A DNA stretch of 31,033 bases, taken from NCBI GenBank assembly GCA_024224995.1, contig JAAENB010000931.1:1-31033 (forward strand). The letters are read 5' to 3'. Of the stretch, positions 24,024-31,033 are shown piece after piece. Source of the stretch: a bacterium (lineage in GTDB: Bacteria; Spirochaetota; UBA4802; UBA5550). The notes under the pieces were generated by a model. It had not been told where the DNA came from. It saw only the letters and a program-made list of their open reading frames with translations, and made no database searches. Each line of letters begins with the position of its first letter. The first letter of the stretch is position 1. The position numbers and the translations under genes were made by a program.

Positions 24024-25340
24024 TTATTTGCCGTCTAAATGGAGCTGGTTTTGATTCTTTATGTTTTTATGCAAAAACAGGTTAATGAACAATTGAATTA
24101 ACTTTTGTTTTAACGGTGTTTTTTTGAATAGTATTCTTTTGAATATATTTTTATAGGAATAGAGGCTTTGATATGTTGACCAGAACGATTGCTTCAATTC
24201 CTCCTTGCTTAATCCATGCGGTTTAAATACAATATGAAACAAATTATAATTCGACAGATCCGTATCATCAATTTTATTTTCTGATATATATTTTTCGTAG
24301 AGGGGGGTGCCGGGGGGCGGCGTTAATATGTATAACAAGGGCGCTGTAACCTGGTTGGCAAGGCAAAAGTCATGTATCTTTTGAAGCTCTTCTTCTATGT
24401 TAAAATCAAATCCTATCATAAACATGGGGAACGTGTAAATATCGAGCGCGTGGAGTATCCGTATCCCTTTTTCATATAAACCAGGCTCATTTTTTTTATT
24501 AACCGATTCCAGGTTCTCTTTTGTCATTGATTCAAATCCAATCGTAACCGCGAATAATCCCGAACGCGCGGCCATTGTCATGAGTTCTTCATCGGCGATT
24601 GCCTGGGCGGTAATTTGACAGATCCATTTAATCCCTAATTTTTCCAGCTCCTTGAATAATGCGATGGCGTAATCCCGGTCCGCGCAGATGTTGTCATCCA
24701 CAAACAGGATTCTATCTATATCCATTTTTTTTAGATATTGTATATCCCGTACTACCTGGTCTATTGGCCGTTTTTTAAAATCGCATTTCGACCATGCCGC
24801 CACATAACAGTATGAACAATTGTTGGGACATCCCCGGGTCGCTTCAACCGGGTAAATAAATCCATGATGTTTGGTGTCAATAAGATCATATCGCGGAAGG
24901 GGCAAATCCGCAATAGAAGAACGAAGGTTTTTATCGCCGTATTCTTTTTTTAATGTATTGTTTTCAATGTCACGCATAATCTGCGGCATTAATGATTCCG
25001 CTTCTCCTAAAACCACTGAATCCACATGGGGGGCAATTGTGGCAGATGTTTCATTCAGTGTTTTTCCCCCGGCAATAATACTGTTTGTCTCTGTTTTTAA
25101 CGCGAGAGCTATTTCTTTTGTGCGGTCCAGGGCGCTTCCCATGACCGATATGAAAATCACATCATAATCATTTTTGTCCGGCAAGGGATGTACGGCGTCA
25201 TTAATAATTGATACGGAATGTTTTTTATCAATGTATGCCGAGAGGAGCGGTAAGGTGATCCCATATATCCATGCTTTTGACCCCTGAGAGAGTTTCCCTT
25301 TTACCGGGTAATATGATGCGTGTATAAAACAAATATTCAT
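24024..25340 (-). CDS. B12-binding-domain radical SAM protein
   Basis: A 438-residue class-B-type radical-SAM enzyme. Residues 1-135 form a Rossmann-like cobalamin-binding-type domain; the base-off motif D-x-H-x-x-G is not visible (SVMGSALD stands nearby), so B12 could bind without the His ligand or not at all. The core motif is C171-x3-C175-x2-C178 (CPNNCSYC) in EATRGCPNNCSYC, followed by FVDDNICADRDYA and IGFESM, typical of this class. Relatives methylate unactivated carbons or build lipids such as hopanoid methylations and GDGT ring closures. The C-terminus is basic (FKKTPLKQKL). The gap to the upstream gene is 6 bp and to the PlsA-like gene 2 bp, so they are one operon. Confidence 0.85.
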   Translation of the reverse strand: MNICFIHASYYPVKGKLSQGSKAWIYGITLPLLSAYIDKKHSVSIINDAVHPLPDKNDYDVIFISVMGSALDRTKEIALALKTETNSIIAGGKTLNETSATIAPHVDSVVLGEAESLMPQIMRDIENNTLKKEYGDKNLRSSIADLPLPRYDLIDTKHHGFIYPVEATRGCPNNCSYCYVAAWSKCDFKKRPIDQVVRDIQYLKKMDIDRILFVDDNICADRDYAIALFKELEKLGIKWICQITAQAIADEELMTMAARSGLFAVTIGFESMTKENLESVNKKNEPGLYEKGIRILHALDIYTFPMFMIGFDFNIEEELQKIHDFCLANQVTAPLLYILTPPPGTPLYEKYISENKIDDTDLSNYNLFHIVFKPHGLSKEELKQSFWSTYQSLYSYKNIFKRILFKKTPLKQKLIQLFINLFLHKNIKNQNQLHLDGK

Positions 25341-25346
25341 ACTTCT

Positions 25347-26687
25347 TCATCCATTAATGTTCTTTCGCCTGTTTTTTAATTTTGATACATAGAGAAAATC
25401 GGACTCATGAAAATAACATCGATATTTTTTTTTACGAAAATACTGCCATGCCAGGCGCATTCTTTTTGATATTTCATCTTCTGATATTTTTGGTTCTATT
25501 TTTTCCGCTTCAGTTCCGGGCTTCATGCTGTAGGCAAAAAGCTGTACCTCGTCAAAGGGGACTCTATTAACAAAGTCCAGGGTTTCATGCAGCTCCTTTT
25601 CTGTTTCCGATGGGAATCCCACCAGTACATGAGTGCTTATCCATAGAGAATCACAGGCTTGTTTTAATCGAATTATTGCTTCTTTAATTTTTTCAATGTC
25701 CGAATATCGCCCCATTCGTTCCAGTATATGCGGGTTACCCGACTGAACCGGAACAACAATACAGTTGATTTTTTTTCTGGCTATACTGGCAGCTATTTCA
25801 TCAATATATTTTACCAGCCAGATGGGGTTTAATGAACTGATTAATATCGTATACTCCGCGTCAAAGCCCGTAATTGTGTCGAGCAATTGACCGATATTTG
25901 TATTATTATCGGTCCCATATGCTCCGGTGTCGTCGGCGGTAATAAAAAAATTGGTGTATCCTTTGTTGAGCCCGTTTTGAAATTCATCAATACAATCATT
26001 TAAGGGCTTGCTTTTGAGGCTGCCAATGGCCAGGGGCAGTGAACAATAGCTGCATTTCCCAAGACAGCCCTCAGATATTTTGATGTAATATGCTTTTTTT
26101 AAGCCGATCGCTTTAAGGTATACAAATGAATATTTTCCAAAAAGTTTTAAAAATAAAATTTTTAGCGTAAGGTTAAAAATGTTTCGTATGATTGGTATGC
26201 TTCTTATTATTTTGGCTTGTATATTATCATAGATACCATTTTCAAGTGTGGAAAACCTGTCTGTTGCGTCTTCCATTGTGTCAAAGCTGAATTTTTCATT
26301 GGGGAATATGGTATCGAGCTTATCCAGATCTTTTGTTGAAATCATCGAGCCCTGGTGAATTGCTTTAATTCGTTCTTTATCGATTCCCGGGCCGCATCCG
26401 CCGATTATTAGTTCCGCTTTATAATTTTGGTATTCTTTAATATATTGTAAACATGCTTCCGTGTTCTTTTCAATGATCCCGCAACTGAGAAAAAAAATAA
26501 TATCCGCTTTTTCCGGTTTTGTTACGATTTCATAATTATTTTTTTTAAGAAAATTAGATATTTTTTGAGCGTCGATTTCCCTGCGCTCACAGGCATATTC
26601 AAAAATGTTTAAAAATACTTTCTTCTTCAATAAATTATCCCACCATCTGCCATCTGTTAATTCTATACCCGGAACAATAATTTGCAA
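25347..26687 (-). CDS. Methylthiotransferase-like radical SAM protein
   Basis: A 446-residue protein with the MiaB/RimO plan. The N-terminal MTTase-type domain has C33 (YACERREID), C69 (LSCGIIE) and C98 (GGCGPG), where MTTases bind a sulfur-donating second cluster. The radical-SAM motif is C208-x3-C212-x2-C215 (CLGKCSYC), with VPVQSGNPHILERMGR and STHVLVGFPSET later. The usual C-terminal TRAM RNA-binding domain is missing, so tRNA or ribosomal protein S12 as substrate is doubtful. By position, first gene of the lipid-like operon, it may thiomethylate or otherwise modify a lipid or protein. The start is TTG at 26687, no ATG being available nearby, and the ribosome site is poor. A TATAAT (minus strand 26725-26720) lies upstream. 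Confidence 0.82.
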   Translation of the reverse strand: MQIIVPGIELTDGRWWDNLLKKKVFLNIFEYACERREIDAQKISNFLKKNNYEIVTKPEKADIIFFLSCGIIEKNTEACLQYIKEYQNYKAELIIGGCGPGIDKERIKAIHQGSMISTKDLDKLDTIFPNEKFSFDTMEDATDRFSTLENGIYDNIQAKIIRSIPIIRNIFNLTLKILFLKLFGKYSFVYLKAIGLKKAYYIKISEGCLGKCSYCSLPLAIGSLKSKPLNDCIDEFQNGLNKGYTNFFITADDTGAYGTDNNTNIGQLLDTITGFDAEYTILISSLNPIWLVKYIDEIAASIARKKINCIVVPVQSGNPHILERMGRYSDIEKIKEAIIRLKQACDSLWISTHVLVGFPSETEKELHETLDFVNRVPFDEVQLFAYSMKPGTEAEKIEPKISEDEISKRMRLAWQYFRKKKYRCYFHESDFLYVSKLKNRRKNING

Positions 26688-26716
26688 GAAGATTTACTAT
26701 AATTTAAAAAAAATAC

Positions 26717-26744
26717 TTGATTATAGGAAATTTCATATTATGAT
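26717..26744 (+). promoter_or_regulatory. Divergent promoter region between the two transcription units
   Basis: On the plus strand, TTGATT (26717-26722), a 16-bp spacer and TATGAT (26739-26744) precede the small ORF and short-chain dehydrogenase. On the minus strand TATAAT (26725-26720) overlaps it and could serve the 26687 operon, though I see no good -35 for it. The shared A+T-rich segment 26688-26772 is the only place for both promoters. Confidence 0.4.
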
Positions 26745-26772
26745 ATAGCCAAATAAATAAGGCGGTATTGCT

Positions 26773-26868
26773 ATGAAGAGGCTGGTAATGACGTATCGGT
26801 CCAAACTTAATTTACCTGATTTTGCTGAAGGGTTAATCGTATCTCTATATGGAAGCACGCCTGAATGA
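26773..26868 (+). CDS. 31-codon upstream ORF coupled to the short-chain dehydrogenase gene
   Basis: ATG at 26773, with a weak AAGGCGG upstream, opens 31 codons (MKRLVMTYRSKL...YGSTPE) whose stop TGA (26866-26868) overlaps the dehydrogenase ATG at 26865 as ATGA. The dehydrogenase has only GGAAG at about 9 nt, so reinitiation from this ORF is plausible. No family resemblance is seen; the peptide is basic then neutral. It may be a regulatory leader rather than a functional peptide, or chance. Confidence 0.35.
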   Translation: MKRLVMTYRSKLNLPDFAEGLIVSLYGSTPE

Positions 26869-27683
26869 TGAATGGAAAAACGGTTCTTATTACCGGCAGC
26901 GGCGGAGGCATTGGTCTTGAAATGGCTCGATTTTTTTATACAGCAGGATGCAGTCTCGTTCTGGTAAGTCTTTTGCAGGAAGAGCTGGACGCGGCAAAAA
27001 GTGAATTCCCTGAATTGTTTCCGGAACAAAAAATTTTTATTATTCAAAAAGATCTCTCTCATAGGGGATCGGCAAAATATATTTACGATTATTGTGAATC
27101 GAATGACATTGAGGTTGATATATTAATAAACAATGCCGGTTTTGGTCTGTATGGAGAACACCTGGATATATCAACCGAAAAAATCTCGAATATGCTCATG
27201 CTGAATATTGTGACCGTTACGGAATTATGCCATTATTTTGGGAATAAATTCAAAGCAATGGGGCAGGGGGTGATTTTAAACACCTCGTCCACCGCGTCAT
27301 TTCAACCAGTCCCTTTCCTGGCATCATACGCGGCATCAAAAGCCTATGTTTCAAGTTTTACCCATGCTCTTGCCAGGGAACTAAAACCCTATAAGGTGCG
27401 GGTATCCATGCTCTGTCCCGGTACAACAAAAACCGCGTTTTTAAAAACAGCAGGTATTGAAAAAACCGGCGATAAAACCTCGTTAGGTTCTATCGCGCAT
27501 TTTTTTCAGGCAGAACCGGAACAGGTGGCAAGAACCGGCTTTAATGGATTGTTAAAAAACCGGCTGCGGATAATTCCCGGAATAGTTAATAAATTCCAAT
27601 TTATACTTGTATCAATAATTCCTTCCGGGTTAATTACCTTCTTTGTGCACATGGTCTTTAAACGCGGATACACAAAAAAATAA
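26865..27683 (+). CDS. Short-chain dehydrogenase/reductase
   Basis: A 272-residue classical SDR. The NAD(P)-binding motif TGSGGGIG is at 10-17, NNAG at 89-92, and the catalytic Ser (S142 in NTSSTAS), Tyr155 and Lys159 (YAASK) are all present with normal spacing. It should reduce a carbonyl or oxidise an alcohol; similar proteins are named short-chain or 3-oxoacyl reductases, and some act on long-chain or lipid aldehydes. A C-terminal hydrophobic stretch (FQFILVSIIPSGLITFFVHMVF) suggests membrane anchoring, fitting a lipid substrate. The start is ATG at 26865 (the second ATG at 26868 is equivalent), coupled to a 31-codon ORF. It is divergent from the radical-SAM/PlsA operon and ends 8 bp before the convergent CoA-transferase. 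Confidence 0.87.
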   Translation: MMNGKTVLITGSGGGIGLEMARFFYTAGCSLVLVSLLQEELDAAKSEFPELFPEQKIFIIQKDLSHRGSAKYIYDYCESNDIEVDILINNAGFGLYGEHLDISTEKISNMLMLNIVTVTELCHYFGNKFKAMGQGVILNTSSTASFQPVPFLASYAASKAYVSSFTHALARELKPYKVRVSMLCPGTTKTAFLKTAGIEKTGDKTSLGSIAHFFQAEPEQVARTGFNGLLKNRLRIIPGIVNKFQFILVSIIPSGLITFFVHMVFKRGYTKK

Positions 27684-27691
27684 TTTTTGTA

Positions 27692-29857
27692 TTAACTTTT
27701 CCCTAACGCATACAAAACTACTGCCCGTTGAAATTTTTCATTAAAATTTTTCGGCGTAAGCAAGTCCATTCTTTCCACATGCTTTTGGAATTTCTCCGGT
27801 ACTCTCCCGAATAGTTTCGGCACAACACCAAAGAGGGTTCCAAACTTGTTATCTCTCATGTCTACAACGAAACTTTTTAAAGAAGTTGCCAGCTCATATT
27901 CTTCATCGGTTAAATCACTGCCGAATGGGAACACTTCATAAAATCCCTGGTCCTTGAATTCTTTTAAGAGGCCCGATATTTTTTCCGGATAATTGTTTTT
28001 GAATTCATGGGGAAGAATATAATCCGCAGATATCTTCTTATATTTTTTTGCTTCCGCCAGCAGCTTATCCTGAAAACGTGAATCGGCGATTTTAAGCATT
28101 TCTATGACGCATTCTTCATCGGAACAGCCCTGAAGGGCGGCAATGCCATATTCGGTAATGATGATATCGCGCAATTGCCGCGGCACAGAGCAGCCGCTGT
28201 ATTCAAAAACGATATTAGACTGCACTTCCTTTCCTTCGCCCCGGGTGGCATTAAGCATCATTATGGATTTGGCATTATCCATGGCATTGGCCATAATAAC
28301 AAAATCAAGCAATCCTCCAACACCGCTAATGACCTGCTGGTTCTTGATCGTTTCCGAAGCAACGGCGCCCGTAAGAGTGGCAACAAGACCAAAATTTATA
28401 AAACGGCCGTCTTTTCTTTGTTCCCGTTTCATTGCTTCATCGAAATCCAGGGTGTTGACGAATTTTACGTTTCTCAATGAGAATTGTTTTCTCTCTTCCA
28501 TGGACATTTTTTCGAGCCGTTCATGCATCTGTTTGGGAGCGATCATGAGTGTGGCGTGGATTATTTCACCGCCCGTAAGGGTGGTGCCCAAAAATGTTTT
28601 AAACGACTCATCGCTCAGAGCTGTTTCAAGATCCGTAGAGACCCGGTCGTTTCCCAGGGTTAAAAAATCTTTACTGTAGCCTGCATCGCTTTTTAAAATC
28701 CCGTGTTTTACAAGATAGGCATGTTCGTTTTCTCTTAAGGGAGTTCCAATAGCACCGGCATCCCACAATTCTTTAAGCATGTTGATATTAATATCAGCGG
28801 TTATTTTTTTTTCATTGATTAGTTTTTGAATAAAATAATCATCATAAACTTTTCTTTTGATTATTCCCTCGTCGTATAAATCGAGAAATGAATCTACAAA
28901 CATTTCGGAATCGCAAAAAAGCCCTTCACTGAAAGGAGTATGGCCGCCGTATGAATTGATGAGCGTGCTTTTTTCCGACAGGATCTTGCTGCTTTCAATA
29001 AGTTTTTTGTACATATCATTCTGCTTGTGACGCATGAAAATTCCGTTTGTTATGGCATCACCCAGGGAGCCGATTCCCAGCTGCAGGGTGCCGCCGTCCT
29101 TTACTAAAAGGCTGGCGTAAAAACCCATCATATGGTCGGTATCACTGATTGCTTCTTTGGGGGGACAAAAAGGCATCTGGTTAAACGCGTCGCCTTCGAA
29201 AATATAGTCATATGTTTCCGGGTCATAAATCATATCGCCCCAGAGGAACTGAACATTTTCATTCACTTCAGCGATAATGAGTTTTTCCGAATTTTTCTTT
29301 TCTTCAAGAGACCAGTTCACCAGGGCGGAAACCACATCCGCGTCACTGCCGCCGCTGATTACTTTTTTCCCGTCAATGACGGCAGAGGCTGCCATATGAC
29401 TGCATATATTCATATCCTTGCTAATAATATCTCTTGGTGAATCGCTAAAACTGCCTGCAACATGCATTCGCTGAGCAGTGTCGTGCATAACAAATCCGCC
29501 GGGAGGAAGCATCCACTCATAGAGTTTGACATTTTTGGGAAGGCGGTTTTTTCTTAAGTCAAGAACATGTTCAAAATCCGGAGCGTCTTTAAATATGCGT
29601 GCCATCATAGGTTCCAGCAGTCTTTTCTGAAGGTCATTTTTTCCAACGGGCTTTTCCAGGGTAAGAGCACTGATGATAGTAAGATCAATTTCAGGGTCCG
29701 CTTTGGCACGTAAATAAAGAGCGTTCATTAAATTTACCGGCTTGCCAACGCCGCAGCCGATTCCGATGCATATTTTTTTATTTAAACGGGTGATTATTTC
29801 ATCCAGACATTCTTCTATATTAGTGTGATAATTGGGCTTTTGATTGGTTTTGTCCAT
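27692..29857 (-). CDS. Long acetyl-CoA hydrolase/CoA-transferase family protein
   Basis: A 721-residue protein of the acetyl-CoA hydrolase/4-hydroxybutyrate CoA-transferase family, which exchanges CoA between acids (or hydrolyses acyl-CoA) through a glutamyl-CoA thioester. It is longer than the usual 430-550 residues: it has an N-terminal domain with GIGCGVGKP, a central LQLGIGSLGDAITNG, an ISGVGGLLDFV and NIVFEYSGCSVPR part, and about 160 extra residues at the C-terminus. The GIGEIPNA-type Glu of short members is replaced by GIGSLGDA, so the catalytic Glu must lie elsewhere or the enzyme differs. ATG at 29857 has AGGAG 6 nt upstream and is preferred over the earlier in-frame codon at 29890. 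It may serve the butyrate pathway. It converges on the SDR gene. Confidence 0.88.
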   Translation of the reverse strand: MDKTNQKPNYHTNIEECLDEIITRLNKKICIGIGCGVGKPVNLMNALYLRAKADPEIDLTIISALTLEKPVGKNDLQKRLLEPMMARIFKDAPDFEHVLDLRKNRLPKNVKLYEWMLPPGGFVMHDTAQRMHVAGSFSDSPRDIISKDMNICSHMAASAVIDGKKVISGGSDADVVSALVNWSLEEKKNSEKLIIAEVNENVQFLWGDMIYDPETYDYIFEGDAFNQMPFCPPKEAISDTDHMMGFYASLLVKDGGTLQLGIGSLGDAITNGIFMRHKQNDMYKKLIESSKILSEKSTLINSYGGHTPFSEGLFCDSEMFVDSFLDLYDEGIIKRKVYDDYFIQKLINEKKITADININMLKELWDAGAIGTPLRENEHAYLVKHGILKSDAGYSKDFLTLGNDRVSTDLETALSDESFKTFLGTTLTGGEIIHATLMIAPKQMHERLEKMSMEERKQFSLRNVKFVNTLDFDEAMKREQRKDGRFINFGLVATLTGAVASETIKNQQVISGVGGLLDFVIMANAMDNAKSIMMLNATRGEGKEVQSNIVFEYSGCSVPRQLRDIIITEYGIAALQGCSDEECVIEMLKIADSRFQDKLLAEAKKYKKISADYILPHEFKNNYPEKISGLLKEFKDQGFYEVFPFGSDLTDEEYELATSLKSFVVDMRDNKFGTLFGVVPKLFGRVPEKFQKHVERMDLLTPKNFNEKFQRAVVLYALGKS

Positions 29858-29976
29858 GTTATACTCCTGGTTGTAAAAACGGTATACCAAAAATATAACA
29901 AAAAATGTTTAAAAAGTCAATGGTATTCTATAAAATTTTAACTATTGTACTGGAGTCAAATTTTTTTTTTGGCAAA

Positions 29977-30005
29977 TTTACCGGTTTATTCATACTTACT
30001 ATAAT
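29977..30005 (+). promoter_or_regulatory. Promoter of the PQPEPPGI peptide gene
   Basis: TTTACC (29977-29982, four of six to TTGACA), a 17-bp spacer and a perfect TATAAT (30000-30005) lie 33 bp upstream of the ATG at 30039. It is separate from the divergent CoA-transferase gene. A run of ten T at 29961-29970 precedes it and may act as an UP-like or bending element. Confidence 0.6.
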
Positions 30006-30038
30006 AACATTAAAATAATATAAAAAAAGGAGAACTAC

Positions 30039-30227
30039 ATGATTCACATCAAAGACTTACCCAATGTGAGGGAGTTAAACACTACTGAAATGGCATCCAT
30101 TGTGGGAGGCATTAATCCGCAGCCCGAGCCTCCGGGAATTGCTGCCGGCTTTATTTCACCAATCGTTCTTGTGGGCTTTACCCCGCAGCCCGAACCTCCG
30201 GGAATTGTTGCCTGGATTAAGTTATAG
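30039..30227 (+). CDS. Double-glycine-leader peptide with two PQPEPPGI units (candidate RiPP precursor)
   Basis: A 62-residue peptide. ATG at 30039 has AAAGGAGA 6 nt upstream. Residues 1-24 read like a double-glycine leader: an amphipathic ...VRELNTTEMASIVGG, the -ELxxxEMxxIxGG pattern cut by C39 peptidase-type exporters. The remaining 38 residues (about 25-62) contain INPQPEPPGIAAG, then SPIVLVGFTPQPEPPGIVAW and a short IKL tail, so the motif PQPEPPGI occurs twice. There is no Cys and few Ser/Thr, so lanthipeptide or thioether chemistry is unlikely; the Pro-rich core may be exported unmodified or modified otherwise. I recall similar (N/D)PQP(E/L)PP motifs in other small proteins but cannot verify this. 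No exporter or maturase is adjacent. It has its own promoter and terminator. Confidence 0.72.
   Translation: MIHIKDLPNVRELNTTEMASIVGGINPQPEPPGIAAGFISPIVLVGFTPQPEPPGIVAWIKL
30117..30212 (+). repeat. Direct repeat encoding the PQPEPPGI motif
   Basis: 30117-30146 and 30183-30212 are direct copies of a 30-bp unit (CCGCAGCCCGA...GGAATTG.TGCC) with 28 of 30 bases identical. The conservation is at the DNA level and G+C-rich compared with surrounding codons, pointing to recent duplication or selection on the encoded core. The spacer between units is 36 bp, 12 codons. Confidence 0.75.
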
Positions 30228-30243
30228 GCCTCGATATCTTTCG

Positions 30244-30267
30244 CCCCGGGAATTCTCCCGGGGTTTT
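30244..30267 (+). terminator. Rho-independent terminator of the peptide gene
   Basis: A perfect 8-bp G+C-rich stem (CCCCGGGA 30244-30251 with TCCCGGGG 30256-30263), loop ATTC, followed by TTTT, 16 nt after the stop codon. It closes a single-gene transcription unit. Confidence 0.75.
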
Positions 30268-30387
30268 CCACCAAAGATCATACCGGGCTCTGCGCCACCA
30301 ATCCCGTAACCAGGAACACCACATCTACCGCGGCAGAGCCATCAAACCGCACCCGCTCTGCATAACGGGGCTTAAGCTCCTGGGGCA

Positions 30388-31033
30388 TTGGCCGGTCGAG
30401 AAACACCAACGGAAGTTAAATACAACATTTTTAAGCGTATCAACACTGGTGGTTTGGTGCTTGAACCTGCCGAAATTCGTCATGCTCTGAACCAGGGTAT
30501 TGCTGCTGATTTTGTCAAAGAACTTGCCGAATACGAAGAATTTTTGGAAGCCACTACCTGGTCCATTCCAACCGAACGTATGCTCGATAGAGACTTTATT
30601 GCACGTTTTATTGCGTTTTATCTTTCCCCGCCCAGTGAGTACAAGGGCAACCTTGAAGAATACCTGAATGCAGGCATGAGCGATTTAAAAAAATTGTCCG
30701 GAGAAGAATTGGACAACATACGAAGTGATTTTAAAGCTTCAATGGTAACGGCAAAAACAATTTTTGAAGAAAATGCATTCCGAAAGGTCTACAATCTTGA
30801 AGAGAGAAGAAAACCGTTAAACAAAGCTTTATTTGAAGTGTGGTCAGTATTACTCGCAAAGCTTACTAATGAAGAAAGAAATACCTTAATTCCAAAAAAA
30901 GATTTTCTATTTCAATCGTTTATAAATGAATTAAACAATGAAAATGAATTCCTGGAGAAGTCTATAAGCACCAGTACCGCCGATAAACAAAAGGTCATAA
31001 CCCGCTTTAATTTAATTGAAGCTATAATCCAAA
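30388..31033 (+). pseudogene. 5'-truncated DUF262 (GmrSD-type) protein, running off the window
   Basis: An open frame from just after a stop (30373-30375) to the window end, about 215 codons. It matches the second part of DUF262/GmrSD-N proteins: TPTEVKYNIFKRINTGG (NIFKRINTGG is the family's conserved block), then LEPAEIRHALNQG and SIPTERMLDRDFIARFIAF. DUF262 proteins act in phage defence, for example cleavage of modified DNA. The preceding half, with the DGQQR-type motif, is absent, and the 115 bp upstream contain only short inverted repeats (GGCTCTGC 30286-30293 with GCAGAGCC 30333-30340), so the gene was cut, or begins unusually at TTG 30388. It is open at the right edge, so the C-terminus is unknown. 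Confidence 0.6.

Noticed and set aside
29961..29970. T-tract as a terminator
   Set aside because: No hairpin precedes it on either strand.
30044..30274. Minus-strand ORF with GGSGCG repeats opposite the PQPEPPGI gene
   Set aside because: It is the mirror of the same DNA repeat; the plus strand has promoter, ribosome site and terminator, the minus strand has none.

Overview
The window looks like a chromosomal segment of a low-to-mid G+C anaerobic bacterium, most likely a spirochaete (Spirochaetota). This is inferred from two soluble receiver-PAS-HisKA_2 kinases, a butyrate kinase/phosphate butyryltransferase operon, many radical-SAM enzymes and a 2-hydroxyacyl-CoA dehydratase-activase-type fusion protein. 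No rRNA, tRNA, CRISPR array or transposase was found. All family names come from reading the proteins by eye; no database was searched.

Layout. (1) 1-8320 is a mosaic region. It holds two paralogous cytoplasmic kinases (222-2981 and 6881-8320, both minus). Between them lie an acetoacetate-decarboxylase-like gene, a VOC/glyoxalase-like gene, a G+C-richer membrane protein, two large palindromic repeats, a tiny secreted peptide, a GNAT acetyltransferase, and broken pieces of a GNAT gene and of a surface-protein gene. (2) 8448-11431 (minus) is a butyrate operon: two tandem phosphate acyltransferase paralogues followed by butyrate kinase, with a good promoter at 11480-11508. A phosphoesterase remnant lies upstream. 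(3) 12052-26687 is the most interesting part: two gene sets that converge and overlap by 32 bp. The plus-strand set is an RNase-Z-like metallo-beta-lactamase protein followed by four different radical-SAM proteins. One of these (15515-16837) has the N- and C-terminal cysteine signatures I associate with tetraether-lipid-synthase-type enzymes. The minus-strand set is a methylthiotransferase-like radical-SAM protein, a B12-binding-type radical-SAM protein, a 1409-residue fusion resembling plasmalogen synthase PlsA or glycerol ester reductase, a CdsA-like CTP:phosphatidate cytidylyltransferase and a NAPE-PLD-like hydrolase. I read the whole as a candidate locus for building and remodelling unusual membrane lipids (plasmalogen, alkyl ether or tail-to-tail coupled), driven by radical chemistry. 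(4) 26773-29857 holds a short-chain dehydrogenase, apparently coupled to a 31-codon upstream ORF, and a long CoA-transferase/hydrolase. (5) 30039-30227 is a stand-alone small gene with its own promoter, ribosome site and terminator. It encodes a double-glycine-leader peptide whose core carries PQPEPPGI twice, a candidate RiPP or exported peptide. (6) The window ends inside a 5'-truncated DUF262 (GmrSD-type) gene.

How the genes may work together. The ptb-buk operon, the CoA-transferase, the acetoacetate-decarboxylase-like protein and the short-chain dehydrogenase fit an anaerobic acyl-CoA/butyrate metabolism. CdsA would make CDP-diacylglycerol, the PlsA/Ger-like protein would reduce the sn-1 ester to a vinyl or alkyl ether, and radical-SAM enzymes would couple or alkylate acyl chains. 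The two metallo-beta-lactamase-fold proteins could be lipid hydrolases. This scheme is inference from family resemblance and gene order.
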